Source of the DNA: JAGXLC01 sp964585385
GTDB taxonomy: Bacteria > Bacteroidota > Bacteroidia > Bacteroidales > UBA12077
Direction of reading: 5' to 3'
Assembly (NCBI GenBank): GCA_964585385.1
Contig: CAZPDP010000014.1
Span: forward strand, 1-64,000
DNA: 64,000 nt
Below are positions 1 to 11,007 of the stretch, piece after piece (the first letter of the stretch is position 1; each line of letters opens with the position of its first letter). The position numbers were made by a program, and so were the translations under genes. The notes under the pieces are model-generated. The model did not search any database and had not been told where the DNA came from. It saw only the letters and a program-made list of their open reading frames with translations.

Positions 1-2843
1 AATTGTTGGAGTTCCTTGCCGTTGTAAAGGTAGTTGTTGTCCTGTTTGTTTACTAACGGTGCCTGGTTGAAGCGCATGCCGAAAGGGTAGTAGTTGTTGG
101 CTTGTAATACCTCCGGGTTGCCTTTGCCGTCGTTTGTGAAGACTACTCTTATGTTGCCCAGGTGGTCTTTCAGGTAGTAGTCGTAGTAAAAGTCATCTCC
201 CACCTCATCGTAGCGGATACGGCCTTCTCCGGTGAAAACCTGGTTCAGTTCACCGTTTTTGTATTCAAAGCTTCCCATGTAATAGGTCGTATCTGTTGTT
301 GCTCCTGATACCATCCGGGCAAGTTTGGTTCCGTTTGCTGAGTAAAGATAGGAAATTTCATCGGAACTGGAATGGAATTGAACACTTTTGGGTAAATTTA
401 AATTGTTATACTGAACATCTATTCCCTTATTGAAATCAGTCACCATATTTCCGTTGTCATCGTATTTGTATTCGACAGCAAGGTTTGCTCCGTCTTTAAA
501 TCCTTCTTGCCACAATATAGATGCATCATCAACTTTTTTCAGTTGATTGGTTGAACCATAGTCATAGGCCAGGTTATCGATTTTCTCCCTGTTTAACCCA
601 AATCGTTGCAACTCCAGTATATTGCCGTTGGCATCGTATTGGTTAACATTCATACTGAAAAAATCATTTTGATTCCATTCCTTCTTCTTCTCATGATAAA
701 AGGCATTTTTTAAGCGGTTTGCCCTATCGTAATCAAATGCATAGCCTCGCATTGGGGTTTGCTCTGATCCGGATTCAAATTCTTTACCATTTACCTTCTG
801 TAAAGAATCCTTTGAAACGGCTTCTGAGTTGATGTATAAATTCGCTCCGGGTAATATCGAGCTTTCCGGAGTAATTTTTATGGAATCAATGGCGGAAACA
901 GTCCCGGAAATGGTATCGTTTTTAATAACCACTTTGTTTTCCAAAACAATTTCTGCCTTGTTATTCCACATCATTGCTGAGATATTTCCGTTGTACTGGG
1001 GTTCTGCATTCAACCCGATATTTTCATTATACCCCAGGCTCATGGAAAACAAATCTGAATTATATGCTTTATCTTCGGCTTCATTTATATTGGTTAACCA
1101 GCCCCGGATATTGTATCGGTAATCAATCTCCTGTAAAAAATTATTCCCTTCGTCTTCCGAGTGAAGTTGTTTTTTTACCAGTTCACCCAACTCGTTATAC
1201 TCCATGCGGGATACAAGCACACAATCCTTTTCATTTATCTTATGTAAGGTTTCTTCCAGTCTACCGGCATGGTCGTAATGAAAAAATTTACTGATTTCGA
1301 CAGGATTAGAACCTGCATCCTTATGATGAATCAGTTTTGATCGAACTACATCACCCGGAAAGTTGTATTTGTTCAGAATAACCTCATCACCTGCGGGGTA
1401 ATATTCCCTGTAGCCGGCCAGTAATCTGTATTTCTTATCATAAACATTTACAGACAACAAAAACCTATCCGTACCCAGAACTCTTGTAAGTTGCCCGGTA
1501 ATCTGACCTTTTACTTGTTCCTGCATTTTATTCTCTTCATCAAAATCAGTGTAAAGACTATCAAGGTGTTGATTTACAGATACCCCATTTATGCTGTAGA
1601 TATCAAAATCGTAATCGTCGTAATAAGTAACTGTTAGAATCGTATCATTTTCTGAAATTCTGGGAAAGGACTTATTTGTATAACCGAAATCCTGTCCTGA
1701 ATAATTTCCATCTTCGCATTCATAAAAATCAATTCCTTCTTGCATTTGGCTATTCATATAATTCTGAATGGAATCCATGTGACTGATATTGGAGGGAGCT
1801 TGCCAGATTCCGGTTATAATTTCACGGTTCATTTTATCGTATTTCGTGAATTGCCATTGATTATTGATTCTTAGATTTCCATTCTGGGATAAAACCAATC
1901 TGTCACGCTTATCATATATCATATAAACTGGCTCAGAACCGGGAAGTTTTTTCAAAGTCATCCTGCCCCGCTTATCATATTCATAGTAGTAACATAAATC
2001 TTTTATTATCTCATGGGACGGAGTATAAACATTTGAACCGCCCAAAAGCTTAACAGCCTTAGGTGACAATACAAACCGTAATTTTTCTTTCCTGTCGTAA
2101 ACATAATAAGTTCGGAGATTCAGACCTTTTGCATCGGTAACTTTTAAAACTACATTTCCTCTTTTATCCTTATATTCATAGCTCCAAACCCCATTTTCGT
2201 CCCGGGATCCATTCTTATATAAAGTTCCTTTATCATAATATCCGGCGTCAACAAGCCGGTTGTTTAGTTCAACCTTAAAAAGTTTAACCTCTTTTTTATC
2301 ATTGGTTTCATACGTATAATGCACTGCATGATCCGGTTGATTCTTTTTGGGTTGCCAGTCAGTACCGGCAGAACCCTCTTTCAGTATACGGTTCAAAGGA
2401 GAAGCTTCGTAATCAATCCGGGTCCAGGGAAAATTATCTGAAACCACCTTGGCAGAGGTGGAAAATCGATCCTGGTAGAAATGCAACTGCTTATTTTTTG
2501 CCGAGTCCCTGAAATAACCACCCGCCTTTTCAGAAACATAGGGTAAAAACCTCTGTGATTCGCGACCAGCTTCATCATAGGTTTTAGGATTGATGATATC
2601 ATGTTTTCCAGGACTGGCGCCTACCTGGATTTTTTGCAGAGGTCGTCCCAGCCCATCGAAATAACTGACTGATGTTGATGTTTTGCCGGAAGCCGGGTCA
2701 TCTAATCCTTTCACTTCAGAACGGTAGGTTCTTTCAATAATGTAGTTGTGTTTATCCTGACTCAAAACTCCTTTGGTTAGAAACAAAACGAAAATGAAGC
2801 CTAAGAAAAATACGATAATTGTAGAGTTGAATAATTTCTTCAT
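1..2843 (-). CDS. RHS/YD-repeat secreted protein with DUF6443-type N-terminus, 3' end outside window
   Basis: Open minus-strand frame from an ATG at 2843 to the window edge, about 947 codons with no stop. The N-terminus is a signal peptide (MKKLFNSTIIVFFLGFIFVL, cleaved near the SQ about residue 29). Next comes the DUF6443 pattern (SVSYFDGLGRPLQKIQ, later FLPYV), then many YD/RHS-type repeats (YEYDKRGRM, YDKRDRL, YKYDDNGNM). Near the edge it enters the RHS-associated core approach (YYLKDHLGNIRVVF, NNYYPFGM, YLYNGKELQ). In this family the core is followed by a variable C-terminal tip, often a toxin; that part is outside the window, so toxicity cannot be judged. It starts 13 nt after the stop of the upstream giant gene and is almost certainly co-transcribed with it. 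Family assignment is firm, role is not. Confidence 0.85.
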   Translation of the reverse strand, partial: MKKLFNSTIIVFFLGFIFVLFLTKGVLSQDKHNYIIERTYRSEVKGLDDPASGKTSTSVSYFDGLGRPLQKIQVGASPGKHDIINPKTYDEAGRESQRFLPYVSEKAGGYFRDSAKNKQLHFYQDRFSTSAKVVSDNFPWTRIDYEASPLNRILKEGSAGTDWQPKKNQPDHAVHYTYETNDKKEVKLFKVELNNRLVDAGYYDKGTLYKNGSRDENGVWSYEYKDKRGNVVLKVTDAKGLNLRTYYVYDRKEKLRFVLSPKAVKLLGGSNVYTPSHEIIKDLCYYYEYDKRGRMTLKKLPGSEPVYMIYDKRDRLVLSQNGNLRINNQWQFTKYDKMNREIITGIWQAPSNISHMDSIQNYMNSQMQEGIDFYECEDGNYSGQDFGYTNKSFPRISENDTILTVTYYDDYDFDIYSINGVSVNQHLDSLYTDFDEENKMQEQVKGQITGQLTRVLGTDRFLLSVNVYDKKYRLLAGYREYYPAGDEVILNKYNFPGDVVRSKLIHHKDAGSNPVEISKFFHYDHAGRLEETLHKINEKDCVLVSRMEYNELGELVKKQLHSEDEGNNFLQEIDYRYNIRGWLTNINEAEDKAYNSDLFSMSLGYNENIGLNAEPQYNGNISAMMWNNKAEIVLENKVVIKNDTISGTVSAIDSIKITPESSILPGANLYINSEAVSKDSLQKVNGKEFESGSEQTPMRGYAFDYDRANRLKNAFYHEKKKEWNQNDFFSMNVNQYDANGNILELQRFGLNREKIDNLAYDYGSTNQLKKVDDASILWQEGFKDGANLAVEYKYDDNGNMVTDFNKGIDVQYNNLNLPKSVQFHSSSDEISYLYSANGTKLARMVSGATTDTTYYMGSFEYKNGELNQVFTGEGRIRYDEVGDDFYYDYYLKDHLGNIRVVFTNDGKGNPEVLQANNYYPFGMRFNQAPLVNKQDNNYLYNGKELQQ

Positions 2844-2856
2844 ACTACTATTTTAT

Positions 2857-5800
2857 TTACTGGAGAATTTCTATTCTAATGGTTTTTACAATTGAATCCC
2901 TTTCACCGTCTTTAAAGACTGTTAACTTTATCTCATACTCCCCTTCGCGTAGAGATAGAGATGGATTTTCTTCAGTAGAATCTATTGTTCCGTCGTTATG
3001 GAAATCCCATTCAAAAGAAGTGGGAGAGCCAGAAGATTGGTTACTGAAATATACCATGGCTCTTCCCATAGAAGTTTCCATGGTATAGTTGAAATCAGCA
3101 TTTAATTGAGCTTCCTGTGAAATCTGGTATTGATCTGTAGTGCCTCCTCCTGACACACGAAACGATCCATTTCTTGGTGTGGTACTGGTATTTTCAGATA
3201 CTATTACTTCCAGCGTCTCATCATCAACTTTTTTTACAGATATCCACTCGTTATTCGGCAATGCAGACCAGTTGAAGCAACCATTGACTCTTACATCAAA
3301 ATTATATGTAACTCCATCAGATGGGGTGCTATGTGGTGGATTCTCCGGGAATAAGGTTACCGTGGGTGTTTTCATGGTAATGGTTTTTGAAGCACATGAT
3401 GTGGTATTTGTCTCTCCCGCTGCTTGAACATAGAAAGTGGTGGTCGAGGTAATTTTAGCCTCGATTGGATTACCGGTCTTAAAATAGGTTCCGTTGCATC
3501 CTCCTTTATACCACTTCCAGGTTGCACCGGTACCCAATGAACCACCGTCAACTGTTAATTCAGTTGAACAATTTTTACCTACATCAATGAGAGAAGCTGA
3601 AATAGAATTAGGCTTCGTTGAATTAATCTTAATAGTTTTAGATACACAATCAGTGGTATTGGCGTCTCCCTCTGCTCTGACATAATAGGTAGTTGCTTCT
3701 GAAGGAGAAACGGTAATTGAACTACCTTCTCCTACACTTGTTCCCCCGCAATTGCTGCTATACCATTTCCAGGAAGCGCCCGTACCAAGAGAACCTCCTT
3801 CGACTGTAAGCAGTGCTGACCCTCCTGGTTCAATTGAAGTCTTACTGGCTAAAACGGAAGAAGGTTTAACCGAAAGCATCTTGACGGTATGGGTGGCGCA
3901 TTGTGTTGTGTTAGCATCTCCTTCCGCCCTCAAATAAAAAGTGGTAGCAGATTCAAGGTTTGTAGCAGTAATTTGCTCCCCTGTAGCAAAATGGGTTCCT
4001 CCGCATTCATCTTTATACCACTTCCATTCTGCACCAGTTCCTAAATATCCGCCGACTGCTGTCAAATCCACATCACCACCGGGATTAACAGATCCATTCC
4101 CTCCAATTTTATCCGCTCTTTCCGATTTTATCTTTATTTCATGAGATACAGTACTTGTGGTATTTGCCAGTCCTTCTGCCCTGACATAATACGTGACTGC
4201 TTCATCGAGAGTCTCGGATATGGTTCTTTTACCTGTTGTCTTGTAAGGTTCCCCTTGCAGGCTTCCTTTATACCAGCTCCAGACAGCATCGGTACCTAAA
4301 GAACCCCCTTTAACAGACAATTGCACAACTTCTCCTTTTAAAACTGAACCAGGGGCAGTAATCGATTCTGGTTTGACAGATTTTATATTGATTGCTTTGC
4401 TTACGCAATCAGTCGAGTTTATATCTCCCTCTGCTTTTACGTAATAGATGGTTTCTTGGGAAGGTGATACTGTTATTGAACTTCCCTGACCTTCATAATT
4501 CTCACCACAACTACCACTATACCATTTCCATGAAGCACCTGTGCCAAGAGAACCTCCTTTTACTTTTAACTCGACTGTTTCTCCCGGACCAACCGAATTA
4601 ACTCCCTCAATCCCACTTGGCTTAACAGAACGTATCTTTACCGTTTTACTCACACAATTTGTAGTGTTAGCATCTCCTTCCGCCCTCAAATAAAAGGTGG
4701 TAGCAGATTCAAGGTTTGTAGCAGTAATTTGCTCCCCTGTAGCAAAATGGGTTCCTCCGCATTCATCTTTATACCACTTCCATTCTGCACCAGTTCCTAA
4801 ATATCCGCCGACTGCTGTCAAATCCACATCACCACCGGGATTAACAGATCCATTCCCTCCAATTTTATCCGCTCTTTCCGATTTTATCTTTATTTCATGA
4901 GATACAGTACTTGTGGTATTTGCCAGTCCTTCTGCCCTGACATAATACGTGACTGCTTCATCGAGAGTCTCGGATATGGTTCTTTTACCTGTTGTCTTGT
5001 AAGGTTCCCCTTGCAGGCTTCCTTTATACCAGCTCCAGACAGCATCGGTACCTAAAGAACCCCCTTTAACAGACAATTGCACAACTTCTCCTTTTAAAAC
5101 TGAACCAGGGGCAGTAATCGATTCTGGTTTGACAGATTTTATATGGATTGCTTTGCTTACGCAATCAGTCGAGTTTACATCTCCCTCTGCTCTAACGTAA
5201 TAGGTAGTTGATTCTGAAGGAGAAACAGTAATTGAACTACCTTCCCCTACACTTGTTCCCCCGCAATTGCTACTATACCATTTCCAGGAAGCGCCCGTAC
5301 CAAGAGAACCTCCTTCGACTGTAAGCAGTGCTGACCCTCCTGGTTCAATTGAAGTCTTACTGGCTGAAACGGAAGAAGGTTTAACCGAAAGCATCGTGAC
5401 GGTATGGGTGACGCATTGTGTTGTGTTAGCATCTCCTTCCGCCCTCAAATAATAAGTAGTAGATTTTTCCGGATCCACAGTTAAGGTGTTTCCGCTTCCC
5501 ACATAAGTGCCTCCACAGCTTCCGCTATACCACTTCCACGTAGCACCGGTCCCCAAAAAGCCGCCATTAACTTCCAGTGTAACATTATGACCTGGGAGTA
5601 TAGCCTCCAAGCTCGCAGATATCGACTCTGGAGCCATTGAGCGAATAATAATTTTCTGAGAAACACAACTTGTTGTGTTGGCAATACCTTCGGCCCTGAC
5701 ATAATAAGTGGTTGCTTCTGAAGGAGAAACGGTAATTGAACTACCTTCTCCTACACTTGTTCCCCCGCAATTGCTGCTATACCACTTCCAGACGGCATCT

Positions 5801-8800
5801 GTCCCCAGACTGCCACCATTTACCGAAAGTGTAGTTGAGTCATTTGGATGTACAGACTCTTTGTTTGCTGAAACAGAACTTGGCTTGGTTGATTTTATAT
5901 TAACAGATTTATTAAAACTTTCTGTAAAACAGCTATTTGATGCCGTCAATGAAACACTGCCATTCTCATTCCCAAATTTTATCTCTATAGTATTAGTCTT
6001 CTGCCCAGAAACAATTTCTGCATCGGATGGTACTTCCCATTCGATATCTTTCGCTTCATTTAATTGAATGGAATAGGTATGTATTGAATTTGGATCAACT
6101 TTTACCGGTCCTTCAACTGATACATCCCCTGATATTTCAGGAATAAAAGTTAATGCAACTGCATTGGAAGTATCTTTTCCACAATCTCCGGTAACTACAC
6201 AATCATAATTACCAGCATTTTCATCGCTAACATGATCAATCAAATAAGCAACCTTATCCGCACCTTGAATGTCTTCTCCATTCTTTCGCCATTGATAGTT
6301 CAAATTGGTACCTGAAGCTGAAACTCTAAAGGTCGCATTTGACCCCTCACAAACAGACTGACTTTTAGGTTGATCGGTAATATTGGTTTGATTCTTCAGG
6401 TTAACCTCCAATTCTTTTGGGTTGCTTTTATCACCACATACATTTTCAGCATATACAGAGATTGCACCAGCAGATTCTTCATAGTGTACCTGAACCTGCT
6501 TTGTTCCCTGCCCGGAAACTATTGAAACTCCCTGGGGTACTGACCAGAAAAATGAGGTGTTTTCATCATTTAAATAGCCAGCAGAATAGGTTTGTTCTGA
6601 ATAGGGACACACAAATGTATTTTCCCTGGATAATTCCAGCTTATCGTCGATAACATCGGGAATCATCCTGTATTGAAGTATTGAAGGTTCTGTGGATACA
6701 TTGTACTGATTTACCGCTTTTACTGAAATCTTTCCAATCCCCGGATTTATTGAATCATATGCTACCGTAATTGAATTTCCTCCTTTAGCTAAAATATTTG
6801 CATTCCCTTTAACAGACCATTCATACTGTTCTGCACCGGGAACTGACTCAATTGAATAAGAATGAATACTTCCCCGGCAGATGGCTTTTTCCCCTATCAC
6901 TAAGCCCAGGGGTTCCGGAGGGGTGCACACCTTTATTCCTTCACTTAATGGAGATTCAAGGCCATTACGAGTCGAAGTAACTTTATAAAAGAACCTTTTA
7001 TTGGGTCCTGCATTAAAATCCGTATAATTATTCTCAGAGACATGAGATGCAATCAATCTATATTTATCACTCGTATTTTCTGAACGATAAACATTATACT
7101 TTGAATCTTGAACCTGATTCCATTGGATATTTATTTTATCAAACTGAACTTCCTCCGCTTTCAAATCAACAGGAATGGGGAGCATTTTTTTCTGGAAATT
7201 GTAATCGTAGGTTTTCAACAGATTACCATCGTTATCCTTTATAGATTTTAATCTCCCAAAGCCATCATATTCATAAAAAGTTGTAACGTTATTCGGATCT
7301 GTCTGGGATTTGATACCAAAAAGAACATCGTGTTCATAGGTTGAAATATTGGCATCCTTTAAAAGCGGGTTAATTCTTAACAGATCGACATCGGATTTAC
7401 TTAAGTTACCATTATCTGTATCTTCAAGCAGGTCATTAACTTTGGACAATTCAGCATTTTCAATTTTAGCAACCGGTTTTGTATAATTATTTCCCCATTT
7501 GTAAATAATATTCCGGTCGTTCACTTTTCTAACTTGTTCAATTTGATTTCCCGTCCCATAATGAAACACTACTCTTTTTGAAAATTTACCAGGTATTAAT
7601 TTTTCAGGATTATGAACAGGAACATCTTCTGTTTCTTTATTCTCATATTGATACACCTCCCGGGGTTTCCCGAATTGATTGTATTTTGTAATTTTTGACT
7701 TTATTAATTTATCATCTATCACCTTTTCAGTTTTAATAGGGAGATCCTGCATGTGATTCCCTTTTAATAATTCTATCATTTCTATCTTGGAAGAATAATC
7801 TTCGCTATGATAAACACGGCTTTCTATTATTTCGCTCTTACTTCCCTCTGTTATTGTGTTTTTCAGTCTCTTTTCTTCATATTCATATCTTTCTGTTTTG
7901 CTTATTGTGTCTGATTCAGTGAATCTGTTTGTGGTCTTTTCTTGCAATAATGAAACATCAGATAAGAGGGTATATTTTGAACTATAAGATGAGAGATTAT
8001 TAAAAGGAACCGCGACCAATGCCGGAACAAGTTTTGTGTTATTATTCTGTACTGATTGTGTATCATCCAAAACATCATTTAACTCACTATATGTATAGGT
8101 TTTAGATTGAATTGCTTTATTGGAGGAATCCATGTGAATCTCCTTGAGTTTTTGACCTCTTTTCCAGTCAAAAGAAATTGGAGAAGGGTAAGGATAGGAT
8201 TTAAAAGTTATATCTGGATAATCCCAAGCAGTGGAATAGTGAAATATAGATTTACCTTTATTTTTATAGCGAACCTCTACTTCTCTGTAACCAATATGGC
8301 TTCCACTCGTTGTGCTCATGGGTTTTTGTGACTGACCAAATATTTCTAACTGCGGAAGGCTGGGTTTTATGTTAGGTCCCATATTCCAGTAAAAAAACTT
8401 ATCTTGGGGAATATTATATAGTTTTGGATAGTCTATTAAAACCCCGCTGGATACCTCCGAGAATCCGTTATTTAAATTACTTTCTTTTTTGACTGTAAAA
8501 TCATTTCCATGCATCCTGTAAATAAATTCTTTCTCAATTTCTCCCCCTTTCCCGTCTGACATCTTTATTTTACGAATCCTGTTTCCTCCGGTGGTAACAT
8601 TGTAAGACCGTCGTTTAAATTTTTTGAATGAAATGAAAATTCCTCCATAATCAGTTTCTATTTTGGGTATGAATTCGGCTATATATTTTCCCGCTTCCAG
8701 TTGAATAGTCTCCTGGCCCTTTTGCTCATAGTCATACTGGCAGTTATTTGTGGAGGTGCATTCAAGGAAACCGCAGTATGTGCATCGTGTCCCCTTGCCT

Positions 8801-11007
8801 TCACACTTATCACAATCGTAATAAATTTTCTCAAATACTATATCCGAGGGATCTTCGCTTTTCCTTATTCTCACTTTTGTATAACCATATAGCGAGGAAG
8901 AATAATTTTTTGGATGGGTGGGACTTTCAAATGTATACGAAACGTTGATTTTTTGTTCATCCTCGGGTTCTATGGTAAACCTGGCCATTTTCCTAACGCT
9001 TATATTATCATAAGGTTGAAGCCCATTAACATTTACACTGGTATCTTTGTAAAAATCCCGGTATACTTTATATACATTATCGTAATGATTTCTTCTGTAA
9101 CGGATATGGCATTTCATGCCCAAATCTTCCTGTGTTACAAGGCTTATCTTATATCTTCCAGGTTCCATCCATAAATGAAAGAAGTATTCGGGACGTTCCT
9201 CATCTGTGTTAAAACTCCTGTAAAGCTCGTAGTTGTCGCTATTATCATTATATTTTTCTATGATCACATAATTTTCCGATGAAATACTAAACCTGCTTTG
9301 ATAATCAGCCATTTTCAAAAACAGGTCAACCTCCTGTCCTCCGGGAATTTCAATAAATTCATGGTTGTGAATTTGGGTTTTAAAATTTCTTATCTTTTTG
9401 GTTACTTTTATCTTTTCATGAGTAAAATAGCTGAAATCATGAGGTTCATATTCAAAATGAGCTTTACCACCTGTTGGATAAGTTATAGATTTCAAGATTC
9501 CCGCCTGCATTTTATCAGCATCAGGTTGCCGATTGGCATTTGAAATGGTCATTTCTCCCTTCTTATATCCATCCAGCGAAGTTTTTGCCTTAACCAATTC
9601 ATCGAAATTATATCTTTTCTTATCTTCTATTTCGCAATCGGGATAACCCAGACAAGGCAACTCCATTCCTTCGTTAGGGGCTACGTTCTCTTGTGTAATT
9701 GTCGGGATAAGCGATTCATTACCAGTTTCACCATTGTAATACCCCCATAAATCCTGGGCAAAAGAACCACGAGGGGGCAGAGCCCGATCATCATATTGAA
9801 ATTTGTATAAACTTCTTAAATTACCTTTCCTATCTTTCACCTTCACTTCTCCGAGACTGAACTTTTTTTTCGGAACCAAACGCGTATCATTTGTTGTCAA
9901 ATCGTGTTCATAATAAGATAACAGATAAGTAAGGCGTTTTTCGTTTGAAGCCCAGACTTCAATGGCATCAAGAGCATATAATCTGTATTCATTGCCTACA
10001 TAAGCAGTATCTTTAAAGAACCTGACCTTACCATTTTTAAAGTTTATCTCTTCAGGATAGATCTTTTCTACAATGAGACTTTGTGAAAGATCTTCAAACT
10101 CTTTTATTTTGGGTTTGTAATTGGGATATGCAGCCACATTGTTTTTCAGGTACTGGTATTTAATTTCGCTTTCCTTCTCAGAAGAATATTGATAGTCGAT
10201 AGTTTCAGAACCATCTGCAGATATAATTTTGGTAATATACCAGGCAGAAGAAAAGTCTTCCTCATCGATTTCATGGTTGGAGTACTCCACTCCATTTTCA
10301 TCACTGCTTCCAAAAATATATTTCGTACCATCACCGGTAACCAAAGTCCACCGAACAATATTACCTTTCTGATTGATTACCGGCTGTTCTATATATAGAT
10401 TTTGTTCAGAGAATAATACAATCTCCTGGTTTACATCAAAACAAAACTTTCCGGAATATCCATTAAAACTAAAGGAATAAATATCGGGTTCCCCGTCAAT
10501 TTCATCCCTGGCTAGCCGGTTTAAGTAACTTTCTGAAGCAGATAAAGAGTCGGACAATGGAATAGACCATTTACCATATTTATTATAATTATCGGTTAAG
10601 GGTATAGGTGGATAACCATAACCTAATTTATTACCCATTTTTTCAAATATATTGTCTGAATAATATCCACCACTATGCTCATCAGGTTTGCCTTTTACAG
10701 TCCTGTTAACTACCCCGCCGTAATTGAGAGACCAGTTTAAACCAACCCAGGTGGATATCTTATCAACCTTTAGACCTGATGCATGGTACGATAAGTTGAC
10801 GGGTACAGACAATTCCCGTGTTTTAATCGTATGAAGGGGTATTGAAATATTGGGAATACCCGTGTATTTATTGGTTGGAACATCGACATGTTTGGTCATT
10901 TGACTTGCTTCAGGAGAGGGAGGAATGACTGTTGGTAATAGTTTATCCTGAGCATATAAACCCATTGTGCTCGTAACGCATACAATAAAAATAATAAACT
11001 TTTTCAT
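2857..11007 (-). CDS. Giant secreted RHS-like / Ig-like / PKD multidomain surface protein
   Basis: 2716 residues with a signal peptide ending in GLYAQ. Residues about 25-1290 form an RHS-like spiral region ending in a YD repeat (FYEYDGFGRLKSIKDNDGNL). Then come an FN3-like domain (about 1281-1375), PKD-like and Ig-like domains (about 1380-1710), ten Ig-like modules of about 84 residues each carrying SLGTGAxWKWY (about 1710-2540), a BACON-like domain (about 2552-2626) and a terminal PKD domain (FEWDFHNDGTIDSTEENPSL). No T9SS CTD is visible at the C-terminus. A Cys-rich insertion with a DnaJ-like CxxCxGxG motif sits near residues 730-755. It lies 13 nt upstream of the DUF6443/RHS gene, a pairing that suggests joint surface display or assembly. 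Modules 4-5 are repeated as 7-8 almost exactly, a sign of recent internal duplication. No enzymatic function is visible. Confidence 0.85.
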   Translation of the reverse strand: MKKFIIFIVCVTSTMGLYAQDKLLPTVIPPSPEASQMTKHVDVPTNKYTGIPNISIPLHTIKTRELSVPVNLSYHASGLKVDKISTWVGLNWSLNYGGVVNRTVKGKPDEHSGGYYSDNIFEKMGNKLGYGYPPIPLTDNYNKYGKWSIPLSDSLSASESYLNRLARDEIDGEPDIYSFSFNGYSGKFCFDVNQEIVLFSEQNLYIEQPVINQKGNIVRWTLVTGDGTKYIFGSSDENGVEYSNHEIDEEDFSSAWYITKIISADGSETIDYQYSSEKESEIKYQYLKNNVAAYPNYKPKIKEFEDLSQSLIVEKIYPEEINFKNGKVRFFKDTAYVGNEYRLYALDAIEVWASNEKRLTYLLSYYEHDLTTNDTRLVPKKKFSLGEVKVKDRKGNLRSLYKFQYDDRALPPRGSFAQDLWGYYNGETGNESLIPTITQENVAPNEGMELPCLGYPDCEIEDKKRYNFDELVKAKTSLDGYKKGEMTISNANRQPDADKMQAGILKSITYPTGGKAHFEYEPHDFSYFTHEKIKVTKKIRNFKTQIHNHEFIEIPGGQEVDLFLKMADYQSRFSISSENYVIIEKYNDNSDNYELYRSFNTDEERPEYFFHLWMEPGRYKISLVTQEDLGMKCHIRYRRNHYDNVYKVYRDFYKDTSVNVNGLQPYDNISVRKMARFTIEPEDEQKINVSYTFESPTHPKNYSSSLYGYTKVRIRKSEDPSDIVFEKIYYDCDKCEGKGTRCTYCGFLECTSTNNCQYDYEQKGQETIQLEAGKYIAEFIPKIETDYGGIFISFKKFKRRSYNVTTGGNRIRKIKMSDGKGGEIEKEFIYRMHGNDFTVKKESNLNNGFSEVSSGVLIDYPKLYNIPQDKFFYWNMGPNIKPSLPQLEIFGQSQKPMSTTSGSHIGYREVEVRYKNKGKSIFHYSTAWDYPDITFKSYPYPSPISFDWKRGQKLKEIHMDSSNKAIQSKTYTYSELNDVLDDTQSVQNNNTKLVPALVAVPFNNLSSYSSKYTLLSDVSLLQEKTTNRFTESDTISKTERYEYEEKRLKNTITEGSKSEIIESRVYHSEDYSSKIEMIELLKGNHMQDLPIKTEKVIDDKLIKSKITKYNQFGKPREVYQYENKETEDVPVHNPEKLIPGKFSKRVVFHYGTGNQIEQVRKVNDRNIIYKWGNNYTKPVAKIENAELSKVNDLLEDTDNGNLSKSDVDLLRINPLLKDANISTYEHDVLFGIKSQTDPNNVTTFYEYDGFGRLKSIKDNDGNLLKTYDYNFQKKMLPIPVDLKAEEVQFDKINIQWNQVQDSKYNVYRSENTSDKYRLIASHVSENNYTDFNAGPNKRFFYKVTSTRNGLESPLSEGIKVCTPPEPLGLVIGEKAICRGSIHSYSIESVPGAEQYEWSVKGNANILAKGGNSITVAYDSINPGIGKISVKAVNQYNVSTEPSILQYRMIPDVIDDKLELSRENTFVCPYSEQTYSAGYLNDENTSFFWSVPQGVSIVSGQGTKQVQVHYEESAGAISVYAENVCGDKSNPKELEVNLKNQTNITDQPKSQSVCEGSNATFRVSASGTNLNYQWRKNGEDIQGADKVAYLIDHVSDENAGNYDCVVTGDCGKDTSNAVALTFIPEISGDVSVEGPVKVDPNSIHTYSIQLNEAKDIEWEVPSDAEIVSGQKTNTIEIKFGNENGSVSLTASNSCFTESFNKSVNIKSTKPSSVSANKESVHPNDSTTLSVNGGSLGTDAVWKWYSSNCGGTSVGEGSSITVSPSEATTYYVRAEGIANTTSCVSQKIIIRSMAPESISASLEAILPGHNVTLEVNGGFLGTGATWKWYSGSCGGTYVGSGNTLTVDPEKSTTYYLRAEGDANTTQCVTHTVTMLSVKPSSVSASKTSIEPGGSALLTVEGGSLGTGASWKWYSSNCGGTSVGEGSSITVSPSESTTYYVRAEGDVNSTDCVSKAIHIKSVKPESITAPGSVLKGEVVQLSVKGGSLGTDAVWSWYKGSLQGEPYKTTGKRTISETLDEAVTYYVRAEGLANTTSTVSHEIKIKSERADKIGGNGSVNPGGDVDLTAVGGYLGTGAEWKWYKDECGGTHFATGEQITATNLESATTFYLRAEGDANTTNCVSKTVKIRSVKPSGIEGVNSVGPGETVELKVKGGSLGTGASWKWYSGSCGENYEGQGSSITVSPSQETIYYVKAEGDINSTDCVSKAINIKSVKPESITAPGSVLKGEVVQLSVKGGSLGTDAVWSWYKGSLQGEPYKTTGKRTISETLDEAVTYYVRAEGLANTTSTVSHEIKIKSERADKIGGNGSVNPGGDVDLTAVGGYLGTGAEWKWYKDECGGTHFATGEQITATNLESATTFYLRAEGDANTTQCATHTVKMLSVKPSSVLASKTSIEPGGSALLTVEGGSLGTGASWKWYSSNCGGTSVGEGSSITVSPSEATTYYVRAEGDANTTDCVSKTIKINSTKPNSISASLIDVGKNCSTELTVDGGSLGTGATWKWYKGGCNGTYFKTGNPIEAKITSTTTFYVQAAGETNTTSCASKTITMKTPTVTLFPENPPHSTPSDGVTYNFDVRVNGCFNWSALPNNEWISVKKVDDETLEVIVSENTSTTPRNGSFRVSGGGTTDQYQISQEAQLNADFNYTMETSMGRAMVYFSNQSSGSPTSFEWDFHNDGTIDSTEENPSLSLREGEYEIKLTVFKDGERDSIVKTIRIEILQ
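3908..5144. repeat. Internal 756-bp-offset direct duplication in the Ig-like module array
   Basis: 3908-4388 and 4664-5144 match over 481 bp with one difference that I can see, near 3937/4693. Similarity continues more loosely to about 4427/5183. The 756-bp offset equals 252 codons, or three 84-residue modules. The duplication preserves the frame and lengthens the stalk by whole modules. A second looser pair is 3750-3940 against 5265-5455. Confidence 0.9.
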
